Assembly: GCA_036504855.1 (NCBI GenBank)
Contig: DASXUL010000016.1
Coordinates: 21,533 to 85,532 of the forward strand
Origin: DASXUL01 sp036504855
GTDB lineage: Bacteria; Armatimonadota; DTGP01; JAKQQT01
Direction of reading: 5' to 3'
DNA length: 64,000 nt
The first letter of the stretch is position 1; every line of letters begins with the position of its first letter. Below are positions 41,850 through 49,950 of the stretch, one piece after another. The notes below the pieces were generated by a model, which saw only the letters and a program-made list of their open reading frames with translations, had not been told where the DNA came from and did not search any database. The translations under genes and the position numbers were made by a program.

Positions 41850-43325
41850 ATGAGAGAGATGAATGAAGCGATCATTGAAGCGTTGGAGGGGCTGGCGGGA
41901 GTGTGGGCCGTGGGGGGCGCGGTGCGGGACTGGGCGATCGGGCGACCTTTCAAGGATCTGGATATCGCCGTGGAGGGGGACGTTCGGTCCGCGGGAGCGG
42001 CCGTGATGGCCGCTGTGGGCGGGCACTTCTTCCTGATGCACCCCGCGTCGCAGACGGCGCGCGTTGCCTTTGCGGACGGCGCCTGGGTAGACATCGTCCC
42101 CCTGCCGCACGGCCTGGAAGCCGACCTCCAACGGCGGGACTACACGGTGAATGCGCTGGCCGCGCCGATCGGCATGTTGCGCCGCCCCGCGCCATCGCCA
42201 ATGCCGGCGGCCCCGCCGCCCGGCGTGGTAGACCCAACCGGCGGGTGGGGGGACCTGCGCGCCGGCATTGTTCGCCTCACGCACTCCACCGCTCTGGAGG
42301 AGGACCCGCTACGCACCCTGCGCGGCCTCCGGGTGGCCACCACGCTCCGGTTTGCCACGGAGCCAAGCACCTGGCGGGCGATCGAACGGTGCGCCCCGCT
42401 CCTGGCGCGGGTGTCCCCGGAGCGCGTTCGCGACGAGTGGTTGGCGCTGCTGGACGCCCCGCGCGCCCGCGATGGCGTGGCCCGTGCCGCGGACCTGGGG
42501 CTCCTCGACGTGGTCCTCCCGGAATGGCGCGAGCTGGAAGGCGTTACTCAGAACCCGTACCACCACCTGGATGTGTGGGACCACACCCTGGACGTGTTGC
42601 ACCAATTCGACGCCATGCTCTCGCGCACGGCCCTCGAACCCCCGCTTCGGCTCCCGGACGATCTCTACGACGACGTGTCCGCCTACCTGGGCGAGACCGT
42701 GAGCGCCCCCCACACCCGACGGGCGCTGATCCGCCAGGCGATGCTGATGCACGATAGCGGGAAGCCGGCCACGCGCACCGAAGACGGGGTGGGGCGCGTG
42801 CGATTCCATGGCCATGAGGGCGCCAGCGCAGACACCGCGCGCGACTGGGCCCACCGGTTCCGCCTCAGCGGAAAGGAACGGGACTTTCTCACCGGAGTGG
42901 TGGGTTTGCACATGCGGCCCGGCGCGCTGGTGGACCCCGGCGTCACGGAGAGAGCCGTGAAGCGGTTCCTGCGCGACGCCGGTCCCGCGGCCCCGGCCCT
43001 GTTCATCCTGAACGCCGCCGATCGCCTGGCCGCCCGAGGGCCATGGACCACCGACGAAGAGGTGGACACGCAGGTGGAGGGCACGTGGCGCTTGCTGCGC
43101 CTGTGGTTCGAGATGAAGCACACCGTGGCCCTCCCGCTTCCCCTTTCGGGGCGCGACCTGATGTCGGCGTACAACCTGCCCGCTGGCCCCCGCATAGGAC
43201 GGCTTATCCAGATGCTCCGTGACATTCACCTGGACGCGCCGTTCCCAGACAGGACCGCGGCCGTTGAGGCGGCCCGTGGCCTGCTGACCGAGGAGGAACA
43301 CTGCGATACGATGGGAGAGCCGTGA
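41850..43325 (+). CDS. cca: CCA tRNA nucleotidyltransferase/poly(A) polymerase with HD domain
   Basis: 491 residues (ATG 41850; 41859 also possible). VWAVGGAVRDWAIGRPFKDLDIAVEG is the class II head domain with the catalytic Asp pair (DLDIA), RRDYTVNALA the tail of the nucleotidyltransferase core, LRTLRGLRVATTLRF the neck. In the C-terminal part, HDSGKPATRTEDG and HGHEGASADTA are an HD-type metal-dependent phosphohydrolase. It adds or repairs the 3' CCA of tRNAs. One base separates it from the PHP gene. Confidence 0.93.
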   Translation: MREMNEAIIEALEGLAGVWAVGGAVRDWAIGRPFKDLDIAVEGDVRSAGAAVMAAVGGHFFLMHPASQTARVAFADGAWVDIVPLPHGLEADLQRRDYTVNALAAPIGMLRRPAPSPMPAAPPPGVVDPTGGWGDLRAGIVRLTHSTALEEDPLRTLRGLRVATTLRFATEPSTWRAIERCAPLLARVSPERVRDEWLALLDAPRARDGVARAADLGLLDVVLPEWRELEGVTQNPYHHLDVWDHTLDVLHQFDAMLSRTALEPPLRLPDDLYDDVSAYLGETVSAPHTRRALIRQAMLMHDSGKPATRTEDGVGRVRFHGHEGASADTARDWAHRFRLSGKERDFLTGVVGLHMRPGALVDPGVTERAVKRFLRDAGPAAPALFILNAADRLAARGPWTTDEEVDTQVEGTWRLLRLWFEMKHTVALPLPLSGRDLMSAYNLPAGPRIGRLIQMLRDIHLDAPFPDRTAAVEAARGLLTEEEHCDTMGEP

Positions 43326-43326
43326 T

Positions 43327-44142
43327 ATGGAACAGGCGGACCTGCACATGCATACGACGGCGTCGGATGGGATCTTCTCGCCGGCGGACGTGGTTCGCTT
43401 TGCCCGGGCCAAGGGGCTGGCGGCGATCGCCATAACGGATCACGACGTGACGGACGGCGTGGAAGAGGCGCGCCTGGCCGGCGAGGAGAAAGGCCTTGTC
43501 GTTCTGCCCGGCGTGGAGATCAACACCGATCATGGCGACACAGAGATCCATGTGTTGGGCTACTGCATGGACCTCGCGACGCCCAGGTTCCAGGCCACGA
43601 TGGATTGGCTTCGCCAGGGACGCGTTGATCGCGCGCGGCAGATGGTGACGAAGCTGTCGATGATGGGTTGTCCGCTTTCGTGGGAGCGCGTGAAGGAGAT
43701 CGCCGGGCCCGGCGCGATGGGACGCCCGCATCTCGCCGACGCGCTGGCGGAAGCCGGCTTCGTTGTGGACCGCTCTGAGGCGTTCCGACGTTACCTGGGG
43801 AACGACGGCCCCGCCTACGTGCCGCGCGCCCGCTTCGACGCCGTCGAGGCCATCGCCATCATCCGTGAGGCAGGCGGCATCCCGGTGGTGGCTCACCCCG
43901 TGAAGATCGGCGCCGACGGCTTGATCCCCCCTCTCGTGGAGGCCGGCCTGGGCGGCATTGAGGCCTTTCACCCGGACCATACGGAAGCGGATGCCCGCCG
44001 ATATGTGGCGCTGGCCGACTCGCTGGGCCTCATCTGGACGGGCGGATCCGACTTCCACGGAAACAACGAGTCGCGCCCTCTGGCCTGTCGCACCGTTCCG
44101 CTGTCTCAGGTCCAGGCGCTTCAGCGGGCCGCGAAGCAGTAG
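43327..44142 (+). CDS. PHP-domain phosphoesterase (YciV/RNase AM-like)
   Basis: 271 residues. DLHMHTTASDGIFSP carries the first metal His pair, ITDHDVTDGVEEA the next, and VVAHPVKIGADG and GGSDFHGNNE further ligands; this matches the YciV/Trpo-like PHP group, acting on 3',5'-nucleoside bisphosphates or on RNA 5' ends. It starts one base after the CCA gene stop, so both probably share a transcript with a link to RNA metabolism. Confidence 0.92.
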   Translation: MEQADLHMHTTASDGIFSPADVVRFARAKGLAAIAITDHDVTDGVEEARLAGEEKGLVVLPGVEINTDHGDTEIHVLGYCMDLATPRFQATMDWLRQGRVDRARQMVTKLSMMGCPLSWERVKEIAGPGAMGRPHLADALAEAGFVVDRSEAFRRYLGNDGPAYVPRARFDAVEAIAIIREAGGIPVVAHPVKIGADGLIPPLVEAGLGGIEAFHPDHTEADARRYVALADSLGLIWTGGSDFHGNNESRPLACRTVPLSQVQALQRAAKQ

Positions 44143-44306
44143 CCTCGCTGCCCGCCGCATCGAGCCCCAACGGCGCGCGTAACGCAGACGTGATGGTTGA
44201 AGCGAGCAAGCAGAGACGCTACAATGAGGGAGTCGGCGCACCCATGGTTCATCGTTTTGCCGCGCCACGAGGCGCGGCGGTGAGCCTGGCCCGTCGGACG
44301 TCAGCG

Positions 44307-45035
44307 ATGAATATGTACACACACGCAGCACAGATCACCCTTTCCAGCCTGTTCCTGTTCGCCTGCGCCGGCTCTGTTCACGGAACCGCCAGTACCCTGA
44401 GCTTCCAGAGCGCTGGACGCACGATCCGGATGGCCAAGTGGACCGCCGGCACGCCGGGCCAACACCCGGCTGTGATGTTGCTCCACGGCGGAGGCGGCCC
44501 GCAACTCATTGAGAATGACCCCAACTACACGCGCTACCCGCTGGCGCTTGCCAGAGCCGGGTTCGACGTCTACATGCCCTACTACTGGGAGGCCACGGCG
44601 CCCAGTGACGACGGCACTCCGGCGAACATCGCGGCGTGGCTGCGGTCCGCCGAGAACGCGCTGGCCTGGATCAACGCCCAGCGCACCACCAAGCCGGGCA
44701 GCGTCAGCGTCATCGGTCTTTCGTACGGCGCCTTTCTGGGGCTGTGTCTCTCCGCTCAGGATCCGGGCGTGAAGGCGATGGTCTCCTTTTACGGTTGGCT
44801 GCCGCAGGACCGCGCCGACGCGGTGAAGCGCATGCCGCCGACCCTGATCCTGCACGGGAGCAAGGATGTCCTCGTGGACGTGAAGGAGGCCGGGGCGCTC
44901 GACCGTCTTCTGTCCGACCGCAAGGTTCAGCACGAAGTTCACATCTACCCCGGCGAGAACCACGGCTTCGTGGGCGAGCCTTTGGAAGACTCGGAGCGTC
45001 GCCTGGTCGCGTTTCTGACCCAACACGGGAAGTAA
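44307..45035 (+). CDS. Secreted dienelactone hydrolase-like alpha/beta hydrolase
   Basis: 242 residues from the ATG at 44307. Signal peptide (TLSSLFLFACAGSVHG). The nucleophile is Ser in GLSYGAFLG (Cys in classical dienelactone hydrolases), Asp in HGSKDVLVD, His in GENHGFVG: the triad is complete. PAVMLLHGGGG is the oxyanion loop. It hydrolyses some ester outside the cytoplasm; the substrate is unknown. An upstream in-frame stretch from 44190 has no ribosome site. Confidence 0.85.
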   Translation: MNMYTHAAQITLSSLFLFACAGSVHGTASTLSFQSAGRTIRMAKWTAGTPGQHPAVMLLHGGGGPQLIENDPNYTRYPLALARAGFDVYMPYYWEATAPSDDGTPANIAAWLRSAENALAWINAQRTTKPGSVSVIGLSYGAFLGLCLSAQDPGVKAMVSFYGWLPQDRADAVKRMPPTLILHGSKDVLVDVKEAGALDRLLSDRKVQHEVHIYPGENHGFVGEPLEDSERRLVAFLTQHGK

Positions 45036-45041
45036 GCCAGA

Positions 45042-45092
45042 AACGCGAAAGGGCGCGGATGAAATCACCTTTCATCCGCGCCCTTTCGCGTT
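45042..45092. terminator. Terminator after the hydrolase
   Basis: Perfect 23-bp stem starting AACGCGAAAGGGCGCGGATG around TCACC, beginning 7 bases after the stop. Confidence 0.85.
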
Positions 45093-45197
45093 GGGACGAT
45101 CAGAGTCGCCTGGCCCCTCGGGGCCAGGCGACATTCCCATCCGCGTTCACGCGCTGGTTGCCTATGTAGGCGTTCGGTGTCGATAGTTGGCTTTCGC

Positions 45198-45291
45198 CAC
45201 GGTAGCGCCGGCGGCCCGCCGGAATCCGCCCGAAGGGCGGACACCCGTGGCCGCTTCGCGGCCATGCCGGCGGGCCGCCAGCGCTACCGTG
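45198..45291. repeat. Inverted repeat with 25-bp arms
   Basis: Arms 45198-45222 (CACGGTAGCGCCGGCGGCCC and on) and 45267-45291 pair with one mismatch. The centre holds two small hairpins, TCCGCCCGAAGGGCGGA and GGCCGCTTCGCGGCC. Arm length and overall size are the same as the elements at 17940 and 20259, but neither arms nor centre match them. It lies in a 286-base gap between convergent genes. Confidence 0.9.
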
Positions 45292-45321
45292 CACATCTGG
45301 CGAGTTTCACCGATCGTCTAC

Positions 45322-46344
45322 TTAGAGCGTAACCACTTGGCCGGTCTCCATGCTTTCGATCTGCGCCAGCAGCAGGCGCACGCTTTCGCGGGCATCCTGG
45401 GGCGTGGTGATGGAGGGCTTCACGCCGTCGCGGATGCAGGCGGCGAAGTACTCGATCTCCTTGTAGTAGCCGCCGAGGTCGCTGATATTGCCGCCCTCAT
45501 CGGCGCTGCCCACCGATTGCGGCTCGGGCTTGATCGGCTCGGGCTCGGCGTTCGGGCGGTAAAGCAACAGCGGGTTGTCTCGGCCAAGGCTCAGGTCCAG
45601 CACGGCGTCCTCGAGGACGGCCACGAAGGCGTGCTGGAAGGGGTAGTTGGGTTGGTAACCCCAGGAGCCCTCTGCGGAGCAACGGCGTTCGTCATTGAAC
45701 GTGTAGGAGGCCCACATCTGGCCGATTCCGGTGCTGTCGCGTACGCCAACGGCGTAGACGGATTTGGGGTCGCCCATCAGGTAGCGCACGTAGTCCACGT
45801 CGTGGATGTGCCCTTCGAAGGGGATGCCTCCGGCGCGCTTCTCATCGTGGGTCCACATTTCCCAGTTGTACATGGGAACGGCCATGCGGCGCAGACACGT
45901 GAAGGAGCGGAGCTTGCCGTACTTGCCGGAGGCTACGGCTTCCTTCAGGTAGGCGTACTCCGCCCAGAACCGGATCACGTGGGCGATCATGAAGTTGGCG
46001 CTGGTCTTCTCTCCGGCGCGCAGCATTTCATCGCATTCAGGCAGGGTGAGGGCCATCGGCTTCTCACAGAGTACGTGCTTGCCGGCCTCCAGGCCGGCGA
46101 TAGCGGCGCCAGGGTGCCACGGCGTGGGAGTGCAGACGTCGACGATATCGATGTCCGCATTGGCCAGCATGGTGGCCCAGTCCTCGAACTGCTCCGGGGC
46201 GCCGGGGCACTTCTCCCGGCTCTCCGCAGTGGGGTCGGCAATGGCCGCTAACTCGGCGCCTGGGAGCGCCACCCAACAGTTCGCGTGCACGCGTCCCATG
46301 AACCCGGTTCCCACCAGGCCGACGCGCAGTGTCTTTTCGCTCAT
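45322..46344 (-). CDS. Gfo/Idh/MocA-family oxidoreductase
   Basis: 340 residues from the ATG at 46344, with AGAGAGG upstream; the ORF is open to 46404. VGLVGTGFMGRVHANCW is the NAD(P)-binding Rossmann motif, HVLCEKPMALTLPECDEML (about residues 91-109) the EKP signature, and GGIPFEGHIHDVDYVRYLMG (about 183-202) the catalytic His/Asp. It oxidises a sugar or inositol. It is the second gene of an operon with the isomerase-like gene at 46470, both suggesting inositol or sugar-acid breakdown. Confidence 0.93.
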   Translation of the reverse strand: MSEKTLRVGLVGTGFMGRVHANCWVALPGAELAAIADPTAESREKCPGAPEQFEDWATMLANADIDIVDVCTPTPWHPGAAIAGLEAGKHVLCEKPMALTLPECDEMLRAGEKTSANFMIAHVIRFWAEYAYLKEAVASGKYGKLRSFTCLRRMAVPMYNWEMWTHDEKRAGGIPFEGHIHDVDYVRYLMGDPKSVYAVGVRDSTGIGQMWASYTFNDERRCSAEGSWGYQPNYPFQHAFVAVLEDAVLDLSLGRDNPLLLYRPNAEPEPIKPEPQSVGSADEGGNISDLGGYYKEIEYFAACIRDGVKPSITTPQDARESVRLLLAQIESMETGQVVTL

Positions 46345-46362
46345 GGAATATGCCTCTCTGGA

Positions 46363-46464
46363 CGCAGGGCGTTCGGGCCCGGTTGGCGACGCGACCCCAC
46401 CCATCCGAGAACCGCTCTGAAACGGGCGAAGCCGTGCGCGGCGCCTGGCGTCGAACGCCCTGCG
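46363..46464. repeat. Inverted repeat in the sugar-operon spacer
   Basis: CGCAGGGCGTTCG (46363-46375) pairs exactly with 46452-46464. The 76 bases inside are not conserved with other elements. Confidence 0.7.
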
Positions 46465-46469
46465 CCCAC

Positions 46470-47309
46470 TCAGAATTTCAGAATATGGTCCATCGCCACG
46501 CTGGCGGCGGTGAGGGTGGCGGCGGGGAAGTGGTTGTAGGCGGGGATCATCTCGGCGGTGACCCAGCCGTTATATCCAGTGGCCTTCAGGGCGGCCATTA
46601 CGGCCGGCCAGTTCACGTCGCCCTCGCCCAGGTCAACGAAACCGGCGGCAGTGCCCACCGCGTTCTTGAAGTCCTTGAAATGGACGCGCGCGATCCGGGA
46701 GCCGAGGATGGAGACCCATTGTTCCGGGTAGCCGGTGAGCAGCACGTTGCCCACGTCGAAGTAGGAGCCCACGCGGGGACTGCCGAAGCCGTCGATGAAG
46801 TCGCGCATCTCCAGCGGGGAGAGCAGGAATTTGTTCCACACGTTCTCGAGCCCAATGGTGACGCCGTTCGCCTCAGCCTTCTTCACGAGGCCGCCGATAG
46901 CTTCCTTGGCGCGCGCGTAGGCCACGTCATAGGGTGTAACCTCGCCGCCGGGCAGGAAGAAAACGTCCACGCTGCCGGGGACGGCCAGGATGGCATCCAC
47001 GCCCACCCATTTGGCGATGTCCAGCATCTTGTCAACGGCGGCGATGCCCGCGCCGCGGGTTTCCGGGTTGCCGCTGGTGAGCGGATGCTCCCAGAGGAAG
47101 CCGGTAGCCACGCCGACGAGGTCGAGCCCCAGCGCGTCCGCTTTACGGCGGATGGCTTCAGCCTCGGCCTGGGTGGTTGAGAAGCCCAGGTCACCTTCGC
47201 CGTCGAAGGAGAGCTCCAGGCCGTCGAAACCGGCGGCCTTAGCGCGGGAAAGGCATTCGTCCAGTGGGATGTCCGCCGGAAGACTCCAGCGGCTGATACC
47301 CTTTTTCAC
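46470..47309 (-). CDS. Sugar phosphate isomerase/epimerase (xylose-isomerase-like TIM barrel)
   Basis: 279 residues from the GTG at 47309, chosen for GGAGG five bases upstream; a TTG at 47321 is in frame but without a site. Metal-binding pattern of the family: GLELSFDGEGD (Glu), VTIGLENVWNKFLLSP (Glu), SYFDVGNVLLTG (Asp), ARVHFKDFKNA (His). Fold and motifs match AP-endonuclease-type sugar isomerases such as IolE/IolI or Hyi. The neighbouring Gfo/Idh enzyme supports polyol metabolism. Confidence 0.9.
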   Translation of the reverse strand: MKKGISRWSLPADIPLDECLSRAKAAGFDGLELSFDGEGDLGFSTTQAEAEAIRRKADALGLDLVGVATGFLWEHPLTSGNPETRGAGIAAVDKMLDIAKWVGVDAILAVPGSVDVFFLPGGEVTPYDVAYARAKEAIGGLVKKAEANGVTIGLENVWNKFLLSPLEMRDFIDGFGSPRVGSYFDVGNVLLTGYPEQWVSILGSRIARVHFKDFKNAVGTAAGFVDLGEGDVNWPAVMAALKATGYNGWVTAEMIPAYNHFPAATLTAASVAMDHILKF

Positions 47310-47546
47310 AGTAACCTCCAAGGTGATAGTGCGAAGCGGGCGGCGGCTCCGCCCGATGATTGCTCCTACATCCTTAGCGGTTTTCGCCGCGCTTCGCCAA
47401 TTGCCAGGCCGCTGGAAATCCGGTGGACGGGGAACGCGCCGATTTCTTCATGCGAAGTGCGGGGTGATGTGTGGAAGATGTGAATGGGACGCGCATGTAT
47501 GCGCTCTGGCCATTGTGGTATCCGCGTGGGAGGCAGGTTCTCGAAG

Positions 47547-48035
47547 ATGACGACCAGCATAGCAGGCAATCAAGTTCAGGTGGTTCGCCGCCGTCGTGCG
47601 CGCCAGAGATCGCGCGCCTTTTCGATGATCGAGCTGCTGATCACCATGGAAGTGGGGATGATCATCGCCGGGATGGCGTTGCCCAACATCAAGACGTCGC
47701 GAAAACAGGCGGACGAAGCAGGCGCGGTGTCGGGCCTGCGCCAGCTTTCAGATGCTCAGGAGTTGTACCGGCCTCGGCAGAACCCGCCGGATTACGCGCC
47801 GTCTCTGCAGCGTCTGCGCGCCGCCGGCCTGATCGACGAGACCCTGGCGGACGGCGAAAAGTCCGGCTACACGTTCCAGGTGAACGGAACGCCCACCAAC
47901 CAGACCTACGCTTTCACCGCCGTCGCCGCCGTGCAGAACAGCACGGGAGACCGCAGCTTCTATGTGGACCAGACCGGCGTCATCCGCATGGAGAACGACG
48001 CCAGCGTCTGCTACCTCAGCCCGCCGTTGCAGTAA
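47547..48035 (+). CDS. Type IV pilin/pseudopilin-like protein
   Basis: 162 residues from the ATG at 47547. The N-terminus is a long basic leader (VVRRRRARQRSRA) then FSMIELLITMEVGMIIAGMALPN, the class III prepilin signal with Glu at +5. The residue before the cut is Ala, not the usual Gly, and position +2 is Ser. The C-terminal part (YTFQVNGTPTNQTYAFTAVAA and QTGVIRMENDASVCYLSPPLQ) looks like a minor pilin. It has no other pilus genes near and stands between inverted repeats. Confidence 0.78.
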   Translation: MTTSIAGNQVQVVRRRRARQRSRAFSMIELLITMEVGMIIAGMALPNIKTSRKQADEAGAVSGLRQLSDAQELYRPRQNPPDYAPSLQRLRAAGLIDETLADGEKSGYTFQVNGTPTNQTYAFTAVAAVQNSTGDRSFYVDQTGVIRMENDASVCYLSPPLQ

Positions 48036-48038
48036 CGC

Positions 48039-48140
48039 TCAGCAATCAGCATTCGGCAATCAGCAATCAGCATTCAGCCCGGAGGCTTCGTACAGTGAGG
48101 ACGCGTCCCTCATAGTGCAAGGCCTTCGGGCTGAATGCTT
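48039..48140. repeat. Heptamer-repeat element
   Basis: Left arm 48039-48079 of CAATCAG/CATTCAG units; the right arm (about 48126-48140, GGGCTGAATGC) is short. Between them is a stretch with a dyad GAGGACGCGTCCCTC. It ends before a GC hairpin (48151-48182) that seems to be the terminator of the cold-shock gene. Confidence 0.75.
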
Positions 48141-48150
48141 CAAAAATACA

Positions 48151-48182
48151 CGGGGCTCGCCACATCATCGTGACGAGCCCCG
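48151..48182 (-). terminator. Terminator of the cold-shock gene
   Basis: CGGGGCTCG pairs with CGAGCCCCG around 14 bases, 28 bases after the cold-shock stop on the minus strand. Read on the minus strand the stem is followed by TGTATTTTTG. Confidence 0.8.
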
Positions 48183-48209
48183 ATGGGGAATGGGTAAGGA
48201 ATAAGGGCC

Positions 48210-48413
48210 TTACACGGGGACGACGTTGATGGCTTCAAGACCCTTGCGGCCCTGCTGCACTTCGTACTGGACAGCCTGGCCTTCCCGAAGACTGCGGTAG
48301 CCATTGCCTTGGATGCTGCTGAAGTGGACGAACAAGTCCTCTCCCCCGTCATCCTGGCCAATGAAGCCGTAGCCTTTGGAGTCATTGAACCATTTTACGG
48401 TTCCGGTGGACAT
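48210..48413 (-). CDS. Cold-shock protein
   Basis: 67 residues, the standard length; ATG 48413 with AAAGG upstream. TGTVKWFNDSKGYGFIGQDDGGEDLFVHFSSIQ holds RNP1 (KGYGFI) and RNP2 (LFVHF). It is a single OB-fold RNA chaperone. The reading frame is open upstream to 48542, but that part is 5' leader. Confidence 0.96.
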   Translation of the reverse strand: MSTGTVKWFNDSKGYGFIGQDDGGEDLFVHFSSIQGNGYRSLREGQAVQYEVQQGRKGLEAINVVPV

Positions 48414-48626
48414 TGGAAGGATCCTTTCTCGAACTCCTTCGCCGGAAAGGATCCCCGTTGACACCTTCCCGCCCCAGGATTCGCAACTAAGCGCCCGACT
48501 CACATCGGACCTACGGTATTGTACGCTTGCCAGGAGAGCCATGACAATCGCGCGCTATGTGTTAAAAGGTGATTGTGTGCGCTCCGTCATTGACCAATCC
48601 GCGCCGGCGCCGTTACGCCCTTGCGC

Positions 48627-49301
48627 TCACGCTCGCCCGGTCTTCCATTTCAGCGCCTTGCGCAGCGCCGCGGGCGCAACGGGCGGGCATCGCTCCGCAT
48701 CCGCCGCGGCCGCCTCGAACTCGTAGACCGGTCGCATTCGCTGGTTCGGCGGCACGCTCTCCATCGCGAGGTACGCCGTTATCTCCGAGAAGCGGGGCTT
48801 CTCAAGCCCCAGAAACGGCTCATCGCGCCGGCACCGTTGAGGGTCGTCGAAGCTGATATGCTCCCGGCACATCAGTGGACGCGCCGGGTAGATGGAGCAC
48901 ATCCCGTCTCGCAGGAACGGGCAGTGGACGCCGTACACGGCCGCGCGCTGTCGGTCGGATGGAGGGGGACCCAAGCCCTGTACACTCTTCAAAAGCGTAG
49001 CCAGGCCGGATCGGGCGTGCGGACGGGATGCCATGGCCTGCAGATAACGGGCGGTTGAGGAACGAACTGCTTCGGCCATCCCGTGGGCGTCCACGAAGTC
49101 GCGGATGGCCAGGCCCTCGTGAGGGGTGATAAACACCGGTTGCCGGCAGCAGTAATCGCACCGCCGGCGGCAGGAGACGGGGGGCTGGTGGTTATGGGTG
49201 ACCATCTCGACGAGGTCGTCGCACGCGGATTGCACGCGGGCGATGACCTCGGCATGGCTGAGCCTGGGAAAGTGGGTATTGGAGCGAGTCATCTCTTCCA
49301 T
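48627..49301 (-). CDS. YkgJ-family cysteine-cluster protein
   Basis: 224 residues. CRRRCDYCCRQPVFITPHEG and CPFLRDGMCSIYPARPLMCRE are the two Cys groups of the putative zinc/iron-chelating family PF03692 (YkgJ/flagellin methylase-like). The remainder is helical, ending with EAAAADAERCPPVAPAALRKALKW. The function of the family is not known. It is divergent from the 49376 gene. Confidence 0.82.
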   Translation of the reverse strand: MEEMTRSNTHFPRLSHAEVIARVQSACDDLVEMVTHNHQPPVSCRRRCDYCCRQPVFITPHEGLAIRDFVDAHGMAEAVRSSTARYLQAMASRPHARSGLATLLKSVQGLGPPPSDRQRAAVYGVHCPFLRDGMCSIYPARPLMCREHISFDDPQRCRRDEPFLGLEKPRFSEITAYLAMESVPPNQRMRPVYEFEAAAADAERCPPVAPAALRKALKWKTGRA

Positions 49302-49375
49302 GATAGTGCCGGCGCGTTTGCCGGAGCAGGCCCGCTGGGAATCCTCTCAGCAGACACACAGAAGGAGGAGATACG

Positions 49376-49903
49376 ATGTTTGCCATCAGGTCTGCGGCTC
49401 TGAGCGTAGGGGCCACAATGCTGGTTTGCGCCGGCGCGTACGCCGCCAGCACAGTCGTGCCGAAGGGCACGCCGGTGACGCTGGTGTTCGACCAGCGCCT
49501 GTCCAGCAAGACGGCGAAAGCCGGCCAGACGGTTCGGATGCACGTGCGTGACAACGTAGTGGTTGACGGGCGAACCGTGCTGGCCCGCGGAACGCCGGTG
49601 CGAGGCGTTATCTCGCAGGTAGACAAGCGGAAGCGCTACGGCGTGAACGCGAAGCTGCGGATCGCTGTGAACCCGGTGCGCACGCCGTCCGGGGCGCGCC
49701 TGACTCTTGAGCCGCGCAACCAGGGCGCGTATGTAGCGGGCAAGAAGAGCTCCCAGGCGGCGGCAGCCACGGCAGGCGGGGCGATGGTGCTGGGGCCCGT
49801 GGGCCTAGTGGGCGGCATGTTCATCCACGGCAAGTCGGTTGAGGTGAAGCCGGGCGACACATTCGACACATCCGTGGCGCGAGACACGGTGGTGCGGCGG
49901 TAA
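49376..49903 (+). CDS. Secreted protein with a repeated envelope-type domain
   Basis: 175 residues, ATG 49376 with GAAGGAGGAG. Signal peptide (LSVGATMLVCAGAYA). The mature protein, from VVPKGTPVTLVFDQRLSSKTA through LARGTPVRGVISQVDKRKR to VKPGDTFDTSVARDTVV, is beta-rich. The same plan (RGAVAYGSVLRAKHRGVFGK, a hydrophobic Gly loop PLGLLINGRDV, VKKGTEFTVFIDKDVVI) is the C-terminal domain of the protein at 57881, so the two share one domain. The function is unknown. Confidence 0.75.
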   Translation: MFAIRSAALSVGATMLVCAGAYAASTVVPKGTPVTLVFDQRLSSKTAKAGQTVRMHVRDNVVVDGRTVLARGTPVRGVISQVDKRKRYGVNAKLRIAVNPVRTPSGARLTLEPRNQGAYVAGKKSSQAAAATAGGAMVLGPVGLVGGMFIHGKSVEVKPGDTFDTSVARDTVVRR

Positions 49904-49907
49904 GCGA

Positions 49908-49941
49908 AAGGCGGCCTGGCCCCTCGGGGCCCGGCCGCCTT
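49908..49941. terminator. Terminator
   Basis: AAGGCGGCCTGGCCCC pairs with GGGCCCGGCCGCCTT around TCG, with one mismatch, starting 5 bases after the stop. It lies between convergent genes. Confidence 0.85.
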
Positions 49942-49950
49942 CTTGAGCCC

